From: Eremomyces bilateralis CBS 781.70
Taxonomy: Eukaryota; Ascomycota; Dothideomycetes; Eremomycetales; Eremomycetaceae
Assembly: GCF_010015585.1 (NCBI RefSeq)
Contig: NW_022985070.1
Location: 248,001-312,000 of the forward strand
Direction of reading: 5' to 3'
Length of the DNA: 64,000 nt
Shown piece by piece: positions 25,401-35,153 of this stretch (positions are counted from its first letter, which is position 1; each line of letters opens with the position of its first letter). A program made the translations under genes and the position numbers. Under the pieces are notes generated by a model, which saw only the letters and a program-made list of their open reading frames with translations, did no database searches and was not told the origin of the DNA.

Positions 25401-26721
25401 TACTATGCTAGATTCTGATAAAGACCGAGGACCGAGTCAGCTGCCTGGGATCAACAAGGTCTTCGGCACACTCCGGTCTAAGACCAGCCGCGATTCGATG
25501 AACAAGGCCGTGGACCCCTCGACAAAGGCAATGAAGATGCTTGGAATTACTGTAAATCCGAACGCAAGCACCTCAGCGCTGCCGAGCATCAAGGATGGGA
25601 AGCCATATGGATTCGACTACACGAAGTCGGAATCGAATCTGGAGAAAATGGAATCAAGACCGTCACGACCAGGCACGCGGCAAGCAATCCACGAGGCTGA
25701 GGAGGAGAGCCACTTCAAGAATCAGTCACCGCCAATGTCGTCGAAAACTTCTGCAAGGAATCGATCGAGCTCGGAGGTCTCGAGCGGTCGTTCACGAAGC
25801 CGCCCGCCAGGAAGATACAGGGACGACCTGGAGAAGGCTATGATGGAGGGAACCAGTAGCCGTGCACACAGCATGTTCCCCGTGGACGAACCACCGACCA
25901 TCCCAGAATTGGAACAAACAATTCCCGATCTTCCATCTTTTGCTCCAAGTGGAATGCGCAATGGCCCTGCCCCTGGTAGCCCCGGCTATTTCAACCAAGG
26001 CTCTCCCCATCTGCAGGCTAGCGGAAGTCCCTCCCTTGGTTCATCACGACCCTCTCCTGGATTCTCGTCAACTATGTCAAATGGCATGCCTTCACCTGCT
26101 CTCTCAGGCCGTCTAGGGTCGGCGTCGCCTGCACTCAACCCGTCTCGTCCCTCGCCGATGGCAGCGCCCTACTCCGCCCACTCCACCCCTCCAGTCTCCA
26201 ACTCCACTACTCCCGTCGCTCCCAGCTTCGAATCCACCTTTCGCCAAACCACCACCAGCCGCCCCCGCAAGCGCTCCATCCTGAAATCCAACATTTCCGA
26301 ACCTAAACTCCTCTCTACCACCAATAACATCGACACCGTCGCCCTCCCCGCCGGCGCGTCCCTCGCCAACGGCATGAACGAACTCGACCCGCCGCCTCTC
26401 CCCCCCATCAACCCACGGAGACGCCGCTTCGGCTTCGGCCGCACGGCCGGAGACGCCACGCCTCCTGACAGCGCCCGCACCAGCCCGCCGGGGACCAGCT
26501 ACGCGGATGGCGGAGTCGGGATGGCGTACAGCGCCGACGAGCATGAGAGGGGGACCCAATCAGTGAGTCGGTTGCGGAAAGTCACGAGCGAGGGGTGGGG
26601 ACTGAACGGGCATGGACGGATTGGACAGGGACAAAGAGCCAATGGCCACCCGCCGGCGATGCCGGTGTTTGGGGGCAAGCGAGGGCCTAGTCCGCCGAGG
26701 GTGGTGAACGGGATGTTCTAA
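22459..26721 (+). CDS. Large disordered protein with six 29-residue repeats
   Basis: This is a single exon of 1420 residues. The start is the ATG at 22459, which has A at -3 and G at +4; the open frame further upstream begins without an ATG. I do not recognise a named family. The N-terminus is strongly basic (KPKKEPKSNLLKGIMNRF, then KKRAKKAP), followed by MPNLSARFSMLREQDDPNSM. Short charged helices appear, for example HRQEERQRQQALEELE. The middle has six tandem repeats with consensus ERQKxIxExREtGRESPMFR. The rest is Ser/Pro/Arg-rich with a polybasic INPRRRRFGFGR near the end. There is no signal peptide or membrane span. The basic start and many SP/RS sites suggest a phosphorylated scaffold, possibly cortical or cytoskeletal; that is inference only. 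Confidence 0.85.
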   Translation: MEPQNPSKSMKPKKEPKSNLLKGIMNRFLTKKRAKKAPVPARVEVDLTAALPSQDDFRTSLIMPNLSARFSMLREQDDPNSMLGKASDDSVLTPRRQSRLHDFGFMAGGLADIAEVSSIRSVSRRPQMNGRQESYASEEGYGTDDNSNSGSMMSRARPGEGNVLFGGRQKVYKIPVATTGSDKSLGSSSASSGAMTGKVVYDDDLSLSAFQKHRQEERQRQQALEELERTTLSANPQSDFDRRNTSSSTNSGPSNNHRSSTAATSVNSQTANSATPSSPVLPTSTKPAQMPIDRSNTKARRLYEQGLNRDMQDQQSSAMNRLNSINKNPRMDRAMSPPMLSRNRSPSSGPEFPHRALRSFRAASPPPSGALPTPTSLEPIRDDPTPSPRFGTLPHSPPQSPLASDTEEIGPLNSAIRHGDRGKATAMGAFNRPKQFSEEQYLERQKQIRETRETGRESPMFRRDMSPATGAERQKPIQETREPGRESPMFRRDLSGGAGPERSKPLQEVRETGRESPMIRRDFSAPPGPERQKHIPEPREVGCESPMLRRDVSVGAQVERQKQILEARETGRESPMFRRDISAPGGPDRQKPIQESHAPGRESPMFRRDMSTTAGPFSKKNAGNMKAGESSYMRSRSGTVDSQSKFSFDQARPAPLNLQPKFRAQQPTPPPEEPREKPQEQPQEQPQEWSAFSIFQKAANQMKTAPDEKPEEPPQPPSPPTARTFFSSPAGSDTEDEPEPVKPAFTSPEVPARLNNIIPRAAPPVSEHPALRSQPPLDFELDPPPFSKFLKNEGSRPSSRARASIQEEADNLDSPTLRDRDSGALGGMVQHLRTSSNVSSVYSVQPSTPKLPLAVQTGNVSGVTNDSRAGTPTHSSYSPSNPWDLEDLDRAYFGEADSSGVSPIEMPKSKAGGKALNGLDAQRGYMQSSLQTVEPTWEQELKTKHTRDASTATAHEREAFANELEQRKRAIQENLRSKVASTMLDSDKDRGPSQLPGINKVFGTLRSKTSRDSMNKAVDPSTKAMKMLGITVNPNASTSALPSIKDGKPYGFDYTKSESNLEKMESRPSRPGTRQAIHEAEEESHFKNQSPPMSSKTSARNRSSSEVSSGRSRSRPPGRYRDDLEKAMMEGTSSRAHSMFPVDEPPTIPELEQTIPDLPSFAPSGMRNGPAPGSPGYFNQGSPHLQASGSPSLGSSRPSPGFSSTMSNGMPSPALSGRLGSASPALNPSRPSPMAAPYSAHSTPPVSNSTTPVAPSFESTFRQTTTSRPRKRSILKSNISEPKLLSTTNNIDTVALPAGASLANGMNELDPPPLPPINPRRRRFGFGRTAGDATPPDSARTSPPGTSYADGGVGMAYSADEHERGTQSVSRLRKVTSEGWGLNGHGRIGQGQRANGHPPAMPVFGGKRGPSPPRVVNGMF
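23785..24306 (+). repeat. Six tandem 87-bp coding repeats
   Basis: Six units of exactly 87 bp start at 23785, 23872, 23959, 24046, 24133 and 24220. Each encodes 29 residues beginning ERQK, ERSK or DRQK, then a near-constant GRESPMFRRD, then a variable tail. Period and frame are fully conserved while the units differ at several codons, so the array is selected or homogenised as protein. It lies inside the 1420-residue gene. Confidence 0.95.
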
Positions 26722-28255
26722 GAAGGGGCGAGAAGATGGAAAGAAACGGTTGACTCGTTTCTTCGATTATCGGCGTCATTTTTAAAACCAAACGGACTGT
26801 GTTTGTTTCTCGGGGTTCTGGATAGGGAAACGGGGTTTCAAGATTGTGTTTCGGAAACCTTTTATGCGTTTATTCGATTATACAGTACAAGTACTCGACC
26901 GCCTCAGGGCGTGGGTTTTGTTCTTTTCTATTTCCTTACCCCTCACGAACTGTTTCCTTCGTCACGACCATTCTCTTTAACCTTCTTCACACCTTCTTTT
27001 TATCTCAAAATTGTCTGGGCCCTGTTAAGTGAACGGAGTCTTATGCGTCTCGGCTCGAGAACCGGCGAAAGTTGCAAGGACGATTGGGCCTGGGGAGATG
27101 ATCTTTCTACAATCAGGCGGAATAGTGCTTTTGCAGCCATGTTACAAGTACCGTAACTGGACGTATAATCGCGTAAAATAAAGTTAGTCATACGAAATGT
27201 CTATTGTAGTGCTTAAATTCCTGCTGGTTCTCTCCTATGTGATGTCCCTATACGTGAGGTCTTAAATACCTACAGCTTTGTTTTTTATCACCAGTACCAA
27301 GTGAACTGCACTGGATCGAAACAATAATTGAAGCTACACTCTACAGGTAGTTATCACTAGTATGTTTTCCAGGACCTGACCAGCCTTGCTTCACAGCAAG
27401 GCGTCGCTCGAGATTGACATGCTACACAAATCTAGCCTGCCCACATCCCCCACGTAAACGAGTCTAACATGTGTGCCGTCAATCTGAAGTCTAAATATTT
27501 GACTAAGACCTCTTCGGCTCTTCCTACCCTATGGATTGAGAATCAACAGTTACCATTAGCTAACAATGGCGCGTTGCATCTCCCATGCTTCCCCGGATTC
27601 CCAAACCTCTGCTTGAAGCCGATGACTGGAGTCTCCGCAATCAGCATCTCCTTCGGTTGCATTATGTATCAGGGAGCCGACCTTGCCATCAATCCTTTGA
27701 AGTTTCGAATCGCGGCAAGCCTCAAGTGCTTACCTCGTGGCATACCAGGGTGATTGAGGACTTGTAGGTTTCCCCTGCAGAGTCGCGTCCGGATGTTCGG
27801 GCGACTGTGCCGGACGATTCACATGCCAAACAAGAGGGTTCCAGGCTTCCAGCTCGATACTAAGATTCAGACGACAAAGCCTACTACGTACATTCGTCTC
27901 TGGTGGCAGAAATTGACTAGCATTCCCATGTCGTCCAACTTTTCAGCATGCTGGATCCTCACATCACTAAGTTCAGGGGTAAACTCAACTTACCCATGCC
28001 AACCATCGAGGACGCGTCTGGTGCAAATTCTTCACATCCTGTGTAGGGTTCTCAAATTTGTGGATGTCTTCCATAGTACCATTTCCCAGAGCCCGGAACA
28101 GCACCCTCCATTCTCAAAGCCTGCAAGCTCAAAAACCCTGTAGCCGTGCAGCGGCAGAACCAACGGACCGGAAGACGGTGCGGGGAGTATCAGGGGCACC
28201 AGGTGCCTCGAGCGGTCCATGGAGACCCTGAATCCTGCGCCCCAACTCCAACTCC
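26722..28255. other. 1.5-kb region with no intact gene
   Basis: The first few hundred bases are the likely 3' UTR of the repeat protein. From about 27470 to 28150 there are medium-length open frames on both strands without recognisable motifs. They abut the decayed kinase and may be further relic sequence. I could not assign them. Confidence 0.4.
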
Positions 28256-29018
28256 AACTAAATGCTTCTTCTAAGTGCTGAAGGAGAAGACTTTAATATT
28301 AAAAACATGATACCGGGCGAACTCGAGCATCAGCAAGAACTACAAAACCCTTTAGCTTCGTGTCCCAACCTGCGGACGGTGGCCGACACCATTCCAGACT
28401 TCGAACTATTCGTTTATCTCTTTCTAGCTGGCGACCTCCTTCAGAATGGCTAGAGGCCCTTGTCCAAGGAGACGAGGAGAATTTTCCTCAGAAGTACTCT
28501 CACTGGGCTGATCGAGTTTCATGATAGAGGAATCGTCCACACTGGCGAGTCCTACTTCGGCTGTGTCACACCGGAGCACCCTTGGAATAATGAGGAAGCC
28601 TAGCGATTTAACAGACATTAAACCTAGTAATATCCTTCTCGACTATGAAGAGACGGCCGGTAATGACATGATCTTTTGGGTGAGCGACGAAGAGCCGGGT
28701 GCGGGCGACGCTTGGCGGCATATCCTCTGGAGATATCTCGTATTCGAGGCGAGGATGGCTTTAAGAACCTACTTCAGCACATTGGAAAAGAGAATCCTTT
28801 TTTCGAGCGCCTCATTGCCCTCGCGGGTGACTTCGATGCGGAGAGGCCGAGAAAATCCTTTACGATGTGGCGTTACGCGGATGTGGAGTTTAGGGATTTG
28901 ACTACGAAGTTGATGAACTTGGATCTAGCGAGGAGGATCATTACGCGGGGGGCTCTGGAGCATCCTTGGTTCCGTCAGGCCGATTCGGGTCAGGAGACAT
29001 ACATGGTAGCGATATAAC
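28256..29018 (+). pseudogene. Decayed Ser/Thr protein kinase
   Basis: Kinase subdomains appear in order but in different frames. DFNIKNMIPGELEHQQELQ is the remnant of the ATP-site Lys region. CPNLRTVADTIPDFELFVY and FLAGDLL form the hinge region. LTGLIEFHDRGIVHT followed by DIKPSNILLDYEE is the catalytic loop, with its D and N still visible. The C-lobe HIGKENPFFERLIALAGDFD, DLTTKLMNLDLARR and ALEHPWFRQ is in one open frame to the stop at 29016-29018. A TAG at about 28450 and several frame changes between 28450 and 28770 interrupt it. The DFG/activation-loop part and the glycine loop are missing. It resembles an expanded Pezizomycotina kinase family with HxGEENPFFxRLIALAG and LDPARRITAREALEHPWF blocks. 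Confidence 0.8.
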
Positions 29019-30061
29019 CTCTGAGGTCCATTTGCTGGAGATAAGTTTGGGCGTTTGGGAACGAAAAAGTGCAGCGTGAATGATATATTGTGTACAGCGT
29101 ACCTTATCCAAAAGTAGCAGTGGCCTCAAACTAGGCACAGAACAACAAAGACCTCATGCGAAAGCCTATCATTCCGTAGCTTTGATACTACAAAGGCTAA
29201 AGACTGAGGGTCGTTGAAAACAGGTGGGGGTGGGATTTCAGGTAATCTGCTGAAAAGAATCTCTAGAAGTCAGATCACTGTCCTTCTTAGTTAAGGAAGA
29301 CTGCGGCACCGTTTTAACCAGATCGCAAAATCAGTAACCTTATATCTAGGTTCCTCTTCTTTAATTGGTTTCCTCCAAACCGACAATAGGCGACGAAACA
29401 AAGGCATGTTTAGCACCAGCCAATTCCCCAAAACTCTAGTCAGATTCATGTATGGGGTAACCCTGGCAATCGGCATGACAGCAAGCCACTGAACCGCCGG
29501 GCCAGTACGACTGCATCACGTATCAAAATCGCACCGACGCCGAATAGGGGCTCGCGCTTCGACCTCCATCATAAAGTTCACGTCTTCCAGAAACAAGAGT
29601 TTACGACGCGTTTTAGCTGGTTGCCCGCAGGTCTTGGTACGGCTTCGTCTACCATTCGTCCACTCGATGGCTCACTGTCTTGGGCCGCTTCGTGTCTCTC
29701 CAGGACTCCAGGAGGTATGCATCACGGCACAGGAGCGACTGGATCGAGACAGCCACTCATCTCCACTTCAAATCCTCAACGGTAGGATGGAAGCGAGGGG
29801 AATGGCGGATGGATTCGCTCTTTCAGACTTCAGGATTTGCAGAAATAGGGCTTAATCCCATGAGCGGCATGAGGTTGTTTTTTTGTTGCTTCGTATTTCT
29901 CTCTGAATTGGAACAGTTGCTGCTTTGTTAACGGCCATTTATACGTATAATTTTGTATTGACACCTTGGGAGACTGGCATAGCTCTGACAATCTCTTCGA
30001 TTCCAACTTCTTGAAAGCTTCATGACCTTGCACATAATCTCCAAATCTCCATCCGACAACC
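29019..30061. other. 1-kb region with no recognisable gene
   Basis: This lies between the decayed kinase and the CFEM gene. Short frames on both strands (for example 29291-29476 minus) have no motif I can name. The last 100 bp should be the CFEM promoter and 5' leader. Together with 26.7-29 kb it forms a low-information relic zone. Confidence 0.4.
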
Positions 30062-30714
30062 ATGAAGTTCACCGCCGCCGCCACTGCTCTCCTCAGCGCT
30101 GCCTTCGTGTCCGCTCAACAGGTCAACCTCAGTGCTCTCCCTAAGTGCTCTGTACGTGCTATATAAAGCCCCCATATCCACCAAACACTTGCCCAAACTG
30201 CGCCATCCTCCACGTCTTATTCATATCAGTCCCAATTGACCGTCAAGAACTAACGTCCCCTCCTCCAGCACATCTGCCTCCAAACCGCCATCCAACAATC
30301 TGGCTGCGGTGGCGTCGACTACCAGTGCCAGTGCGGCCCGCAAAAAGAGACCATCACCACCCTCGTAACCCCGTGTATCATCCGAAGCTGTTCAGAAGAG
30401 GACGCCTTAAGTACATCCTATCCTGCTTCCTTTCCCGATCACTGGTCACTTACTCTATAACCGACATGCGCTTCTCCAGCTGACATGTTTGCTCACAATC
30501 AGAGGTCGAGCCCGCTACCATAGACATCTGCAAACAAGCCGGTGTAGCGGGCGCTGATTCGTCCGTGGTCGACGTCGTTACATCGGCCGCCGCGTCCGTA
30601 GTATCGCAGGCCACTCAGTCTGCTACGGCACCCACGGGCACTGGTGCTGCAGTGCCGGGAAAGTTGATTGGAGCTGGTGCAGTTGCTGCCGGCATCGCTG
30701 CTGCATTCCTGTAA
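30062..30714 (+). CDS. CFEM-domain protein, probably GPI-anchored
   Basis: CFEM proteins are fungal surface or secreted proteins; several bind heme. Exons are 30062-30151, 30269-30410 and 30503-30714, giving 147 residues. The signal peptide is MKFTAAATALLSAAFVSA. The mature part has exactly eight Cys in CFEM order: KC, HIC, SGC, YQCQC, TPC, RSC and DIC. The Asp in VDYQCQC sits at the position used for heme coordination in characterised CFEMs. A Ser/Thr/Ala-rich linker leads to a hydrophobic tail (LIGAGAVAAGIAAAFL), as expected for GPI attachment. Intron 1 ends between the first two Cys codons. The gene converges on the GCIP-domain gene. Confidence 0.93.
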
Positions 30715-30958
30715 ATATACGGAAACCGGGCAGTAGTATAGATATGGATTGCTTCGCGACGGAAGCGTGGCTTTGAGTTGAACAGCGAGAAAGCGGAACT
30801 GTACCATTTCTGTATCGATTGAGGCGGTTAACGGTGTCTTGATGGGAGGATGGAGGGTGTTTGATTCGAGCCGGTCGACCAGTCGAGAGCATCGCGTTAG
30901 ATCTTCCAAAAGCCTAGCTAGTCGGGATGATCAGGATATCCCATGTATGATGGAGTCT

Positions 30959-32137
30959 TCATATCGCCCACTTTTCGAACAATCTGATCAGATCTGTCGT
31001 CTTATCTTCGGTTCCGTTCGTCGTGCCATTGGCTTTTTCTTGGCTACTGTGAGCCATAGCGTCGAGCACTCGATGAATGATCTGGACTTGATTTCGAATC
31101 GTGGTCATTGGGACGTTGACCCCATCCTCGTCTCCATCGTAAAATCCAGCGGCAACGTCGTCCACCGCCTCTTGTATCTGTTTTGCTGCGTCGAGGAGCT
31201 GGTCAACCGGATGTCGACCATTAACCATGGCCATCTCCGATATGTTTCTTCCCTCCACCTTCTTTGTCAACTGGACGAAGAGCTCATCCAATGTCCCAAG
31301 CTTCGCCATGGTCGAATCGTAGATCTCTCTCATATCCTCCTCTATCTCCCCGCCGAAGTCTCCTAGCTCATCTTCTTCGTCCCCAAAATCCTCGTCGCCT
31401 TCTTCCTTCGGGGTCCCCAGACCATTCAACTCGCTCACCCCATCAGCAACCACCTCCCTCCGCTCTTCAATCCACCCCGCAATCATCCTCGCTAGCCCAT
31501 CTTTATCCTTCAATGCCACCACCACATCCACGCCTCCCCACACCCGCCCTGCCCCAGCCAACAATGCCTGCCCATATTTCGTCTCCTTCATCGTCTTCGC
31601 CTCGCTGACTGCCGCTATCCCTCCATCCATCGCATCCCTCAGTCCTTGCCCCGCCACCCCAACCTCCCCCACCAACGCCGCCACCGCCGCGATTATCTGC
31701 GCAACGTCGGCCACGACTTCCTTCTTCACGACGGCGGGCCACTCGGTGTTCGTCTCGCGGTTGGCCAGCGTCGTCACCGTCGCCACGAGTGTAGGCACAA
31801 TTTTCCCACCAATCTCGGACAGGAGCGGCGTGATCGCTCGGAGCGTGCTGGCGGAGCCATAATCTTTGGGGGCGGTTTGGAGGAGGAGGAGGATTAAGGT
31901 GCTGGTACGGGACTTGAGATGGGAGGCGAGAGCACAGAGCGCTTCGAGGGTCGCGGTGGGGTCGGGGGGAGTAGACGAGGTAGCCGATGTCGACTGAATT
32001 AAGGAAGATGCCGAAGTATGGGTAGTCGTGGGAGCGGAGAGGAGGGTTGATAATCCGGAGTCGAAGTGGGAGATGAGACTTTGGGTGGTCTTCGAGAGTA
32101 GGAGGAGCCTCTTCAAGGCATCGGACGCGCCCGACAT
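30959..32137 (-). CDS. Grap2/cyclin-D-interacting (GCIP) domain protein
   Basis: This is a single-exon helical protein of 392 residues. The start is the ATG at 32137 (MSGASDALKRLLLLSKTTQS); the open frame further upstream has no ATG. The overall pattern matches the GCIP/CCNDBP1 domain as found in fungal proteins: a helical N-terminal half with TLEALCALASHLKSRTSTLI, a middle KYGQALLAGAGRVWGGVD, an acidic linker (EEGDEDFGDEEDELGDFG) and a C-terminal bundle with LDAAKQIQEAVDDVAAGFYD. Human GCIP binds cyclin D and Grap2; the fungal role is not established. It is divergent from the anoctamin gene, with 400 bp between the start codons. Confidence 0.8.
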   Translation of the reverse strand: MSGASDALKRLLLLSKTTQSLISHFDSGLSTLLSAPTTTHTSASSLIQSTSATSSTPPDPTATLEALCALASHLKSRTSTLILLLLQTAPKDYGSASTLRAITPLLSEIGGKIVPTLVATVTTLANRETNTEWPAVVKKEVVADVAQIIAAVAALVGEVGVAGQGLRDAMDGGIAAVSEAKTMKETKYGQALLAGAGRVWGGVDVVVALKDKDGLARMIAGWIEERREVVADGVSELNGLGTPKEEGDEDFGDEEDELGDFGGEIEEDMREIYDSTMAKLGTLDELFVQLTKKVEGRNISEMAMVNGRHPVDQLLDAAKQIQEAVDDVAAGFYDGDEDGVNVPMTTIRNQVQIIHRVLDAMAHSSQEKANGTTNGTEDKTTDLIRLFEKWAI

Positions 32138-32537
32138 ATTGTTTATTGGTGTCTCCAAGGGGGTTTCAACCTATCAATTCATTTATATCTGGTCTTTGAA
32201 AGAAAAGGTACCTTAGTTGGGAGTGGAATCGCGAATATCAAAGGTGTGGTTCGAAATCTTTAGCGGCCGATCATCAGATCCCTGGCCGCGGTCGAGTTCG
32301 TGTATCTGATGACGTCCTCCTGTTCTGCAACATTCAACAAAACTCGGTTCCCTGATCTACCTAGGTCCTAAAGTCTGATATTTTCTATCCCACCTATATG
32401 TTGGCCGTAATTCTATCTGCTACCGTACGTTGTTTGTTTATGCCATTGCCCTCCGGTATAGCTGCTGCAGAGCGGAGCCTCTTTACCGGTACATCATCTC
32501 CACAGTAACAGGAGCAAGCGATTGACCATCGTCTAAG
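32138..32537. promoter_or_regulatory. Divergent promoter, GCIP/anoctamin
   Basis: This 400-bp head-to-head interval must contain both promoters and 5' leaders. No specific binding motif stood out. Confidence 0.5.
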
Positions 32538-34918
32538 ATGGACAAGCATGGCTCGAAGGGCCAGGCCATGGAGACAAATATGGGCGTGGACTACGTTGTC
32601 CACTACAAGTTCACGAGTGTTGGTAAATATGGCAACCCATGAGATTGATGTCCGTCTGAGCATCTCGCTGACGACAAAATAGACAAGAAAGATGCCGCCG
32701 TCCAGTTCGAGAAGCTCGTCTCAGCCCTAGGGAAAGTCGGTTTGGCCACCGAAGTGCGGCAGGGAGATAGAACGTCTCTTCTTGTCTTCGTGAAGGTTGC
32801 TTCTTCGGAGCACCTATACGGAGAAATATATCGTTCAAGGTGCGTTCGATCATATCATCCGAGTCGGCTCGACATTGTGTGTAACTAACAAGCTAATGCG
32901 TCGCAGAGCTCGAGATTGGATTCATGGCGTTCAATCCTCAGCACCACCGAAGGAGATGAAAGAGGCTATCGAAAAGGACCCATTGACCGAAGCAGAACGC
33001 CTCCGAATCATACATCAGCTAATAACGAACTCGGAGGGGGATGGTGGAGCTGGCATCACGCCGAAGGAAGGACAATGGAAGAACGTCGATTCGATCTTCG
33101 CCCTACACAACCACCAGTACAATAAGGAGTGGATCAAGAAATGGAGTACTTCGTACTTCCTATCGGCAGAAGACCTCGATGCCATAAGGAATCGGCTGGG
33201 CGAGAGAATCGCCTTCTATTTTGCGTTCACCCAGTCGTACTTCTCCTTCCTACTGTTCCCTGCCGTATTTGGCGTCTCTGCTTATTTCTTGCTCGGACAC
33301 TTCTCGCCGATCTACGCCATCGTCAATGCCTTCTGGTGTATCATATTTACCGAGTACTGGAAGCACCAGGAAGTCGAATTGGCCATCCGCTGGGGCGTCC
33401 GTCACGTCTCCCAGATCGAGAATAGGAGACGAGAGTTCAAGCATGAAAAGGAGATCCGCGATCCGGTTACTGGCGAAATGGTGACCTGGTTTCCGGTTCG
33501 AAAGAGGTTGCAAAGGCAGCTTCTCCAGATTCCCTTCGCTGCTTGCGTGCTCGTTGCCCTTGGAAGCTTGATTGCAACGTGTTTTGGCATTGAGATCTTC
33601 ATCTCAGAGATCTATAACGGGCCAATGAAGTGGCTTCTCGTTTTCCTTCCGACGATCATTGTTTCGAGTTTTCTTCCGATTTTGACGACCATCATGACGA
33701 CGATCGCGACGCAGCTTACGACTTACGAGAACTACGAGACCGAGGGTGCACATGAGACAGCTATGACGCAGAAGATCTTTGTCATTAACTTCATCACATC
33801 GTACCTGGGTATTTTCCTCACGGCTTTTGTTTATGTTCCGTTTGGTAGTATTGTGGTTCCCTACCTGGACGTTTTCAGTGTTACCTGCCAGGCCTTTGCT
33901 GAACATGAGAAGCAACTTACGGTGTCCCAAGATGGCTTCACCATCAACCCTGATCGGTTGCGGAAGCAAGTCATTTATTTCACGGTTACTGCCCAGGTGG
34001 TGAATCTAGCCATGGAAGTGATTGTCCCCTATCTGAAACGCAGGGGCTTCTCAAAGTTCCGCCAATTTCAGAATGATAGGGCCGCACGAAGGGGCGGTGC
34101 TTTGCCCGAGCCTTCTGAAAACGATCACCCGGAAGAGGCAGTGTTCCTTGCGCGAGTGAGGAACGAAGCGGAGCTGGATGTCTATGATGTCACTACAGAT
34201 CTTAGGGAGATGGTGCTTCAGGTACGTGAACGTCCGAGCAGGCAATCGGTGGCGCACCAAACTCACAAAAGCGCAGTTCGGCTACCTATCCCTTTTCTCC
34301 GTCGTCTGGCCTCTGACCGGCCTTTCCTTCGTCTTCAACGACTGGCTCGAACTTCGAGCCGACGCCCTCAAGATCTGCGTGGAGATGAAACGTCCTACCC
34401 CAGCTCGAGCGGACACCATCGGATCATGGCTGGATAGTCTCTCATTCCTCACATGGGTGGGCAGTCTTACCACGTCGGCACTTGTCTACATGTTCTCCAA
34501 CGACGGCCTCGGACCCGATGGATCACCCGAAGCTATTACCGGATGGAAGCTGTTGCTGGCCGTCATGATATCCGAGCACGCCTTCCTCACCGTGCGGTGG
34601 CTCGTCCGCGTGGCCATCTCCAAGCTCGACTCGCCCGGCCGGCAGAAGGAACGGCGAGAGCGGTATGCGGTGCGGAGGAAGTATATCGAGGAGTCGTTGG
34701 AGGAGCTCAGCAAAAAGCAAGGCCCTGTGGAGCTGGCGCCTGATGAGGAGAAGATTGACCGGGCCAGTTTGGAAGAAGATGCGCGACACGCAGGAGAATC
34801 GAATGTTGAAGACCGGTTCTGGGCGCGGCAGAGGGGTTGGAGAGAGACGGCTCAGGTTGGGGCGGGTTACATTGAGAGGGGACCATCGGAGGATCCGAAG
34901 GAAAAGAAGATACAGTGA
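32538..34918 (+). CDS. Anoctamin (TMEM16/Ist2 family) membrane protein
   Basis: Fungal anoctamins such as Ist2 tether ER to plasma membrane; related aspergillus proteins scramble lipids. Exons are 32538-32622, 32683-32839, 32907-34221 and 34277-34918, giving 732 residues. The start is MDKHGSKGQAMETNMGVDYV. The anoctamin domain covers about residues 150-640. It includes AFYFAFTQSYFSFLLFPAVF, FWCIIFTEYWKHQEVELAIR and the TM6-TM7 acidic region FNDWLELRADALKICVEMKR, where the Ca2+-site Glu/Asp residues of TMEM16 proteins lie. About 8-10 hydrophobic segments are visible. The C-terminus after the last helix is about 100 residues and ends KEKKIQ, so the long cortical-sorting tail of yeast Ist2 is absent. 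This makes a scramblase or channel role at least as likely as tethering. Confidence 0.93.
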
Positions 34919-35153
34919 CCGTAATGGCCAAGGGGGAAAAAACGGACGGGTGGGATATACAACATTCGATGACCGAGACGACTCTCCGTTTATGGGCATC
35001 CGCAAATATATGCATTGATAGTGTTTACTCAGCAACCTGTTATCGCGTCGGCTTTCTGCAGACATGAGTACTACGAACATCAAATGCAGCGCTAGTTTCG
35101 ATCAAAATCTCGAAATTGCAGTGCAAGCAGAAGGTGATTGTCTATGAATTGTT

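Noticed and set aside
26803-27156. Plus frame of about 117 codons right after the repeat protein
   Set aside because: It lies in the expected 3' UTR, starts without a good context and shows no family resemblance.
27469-28143. Frames on both strands that might be an F-box or kinase N-lobe remnant
   Set aside because: I could not match any block in order; left unassigned in the relic zone.
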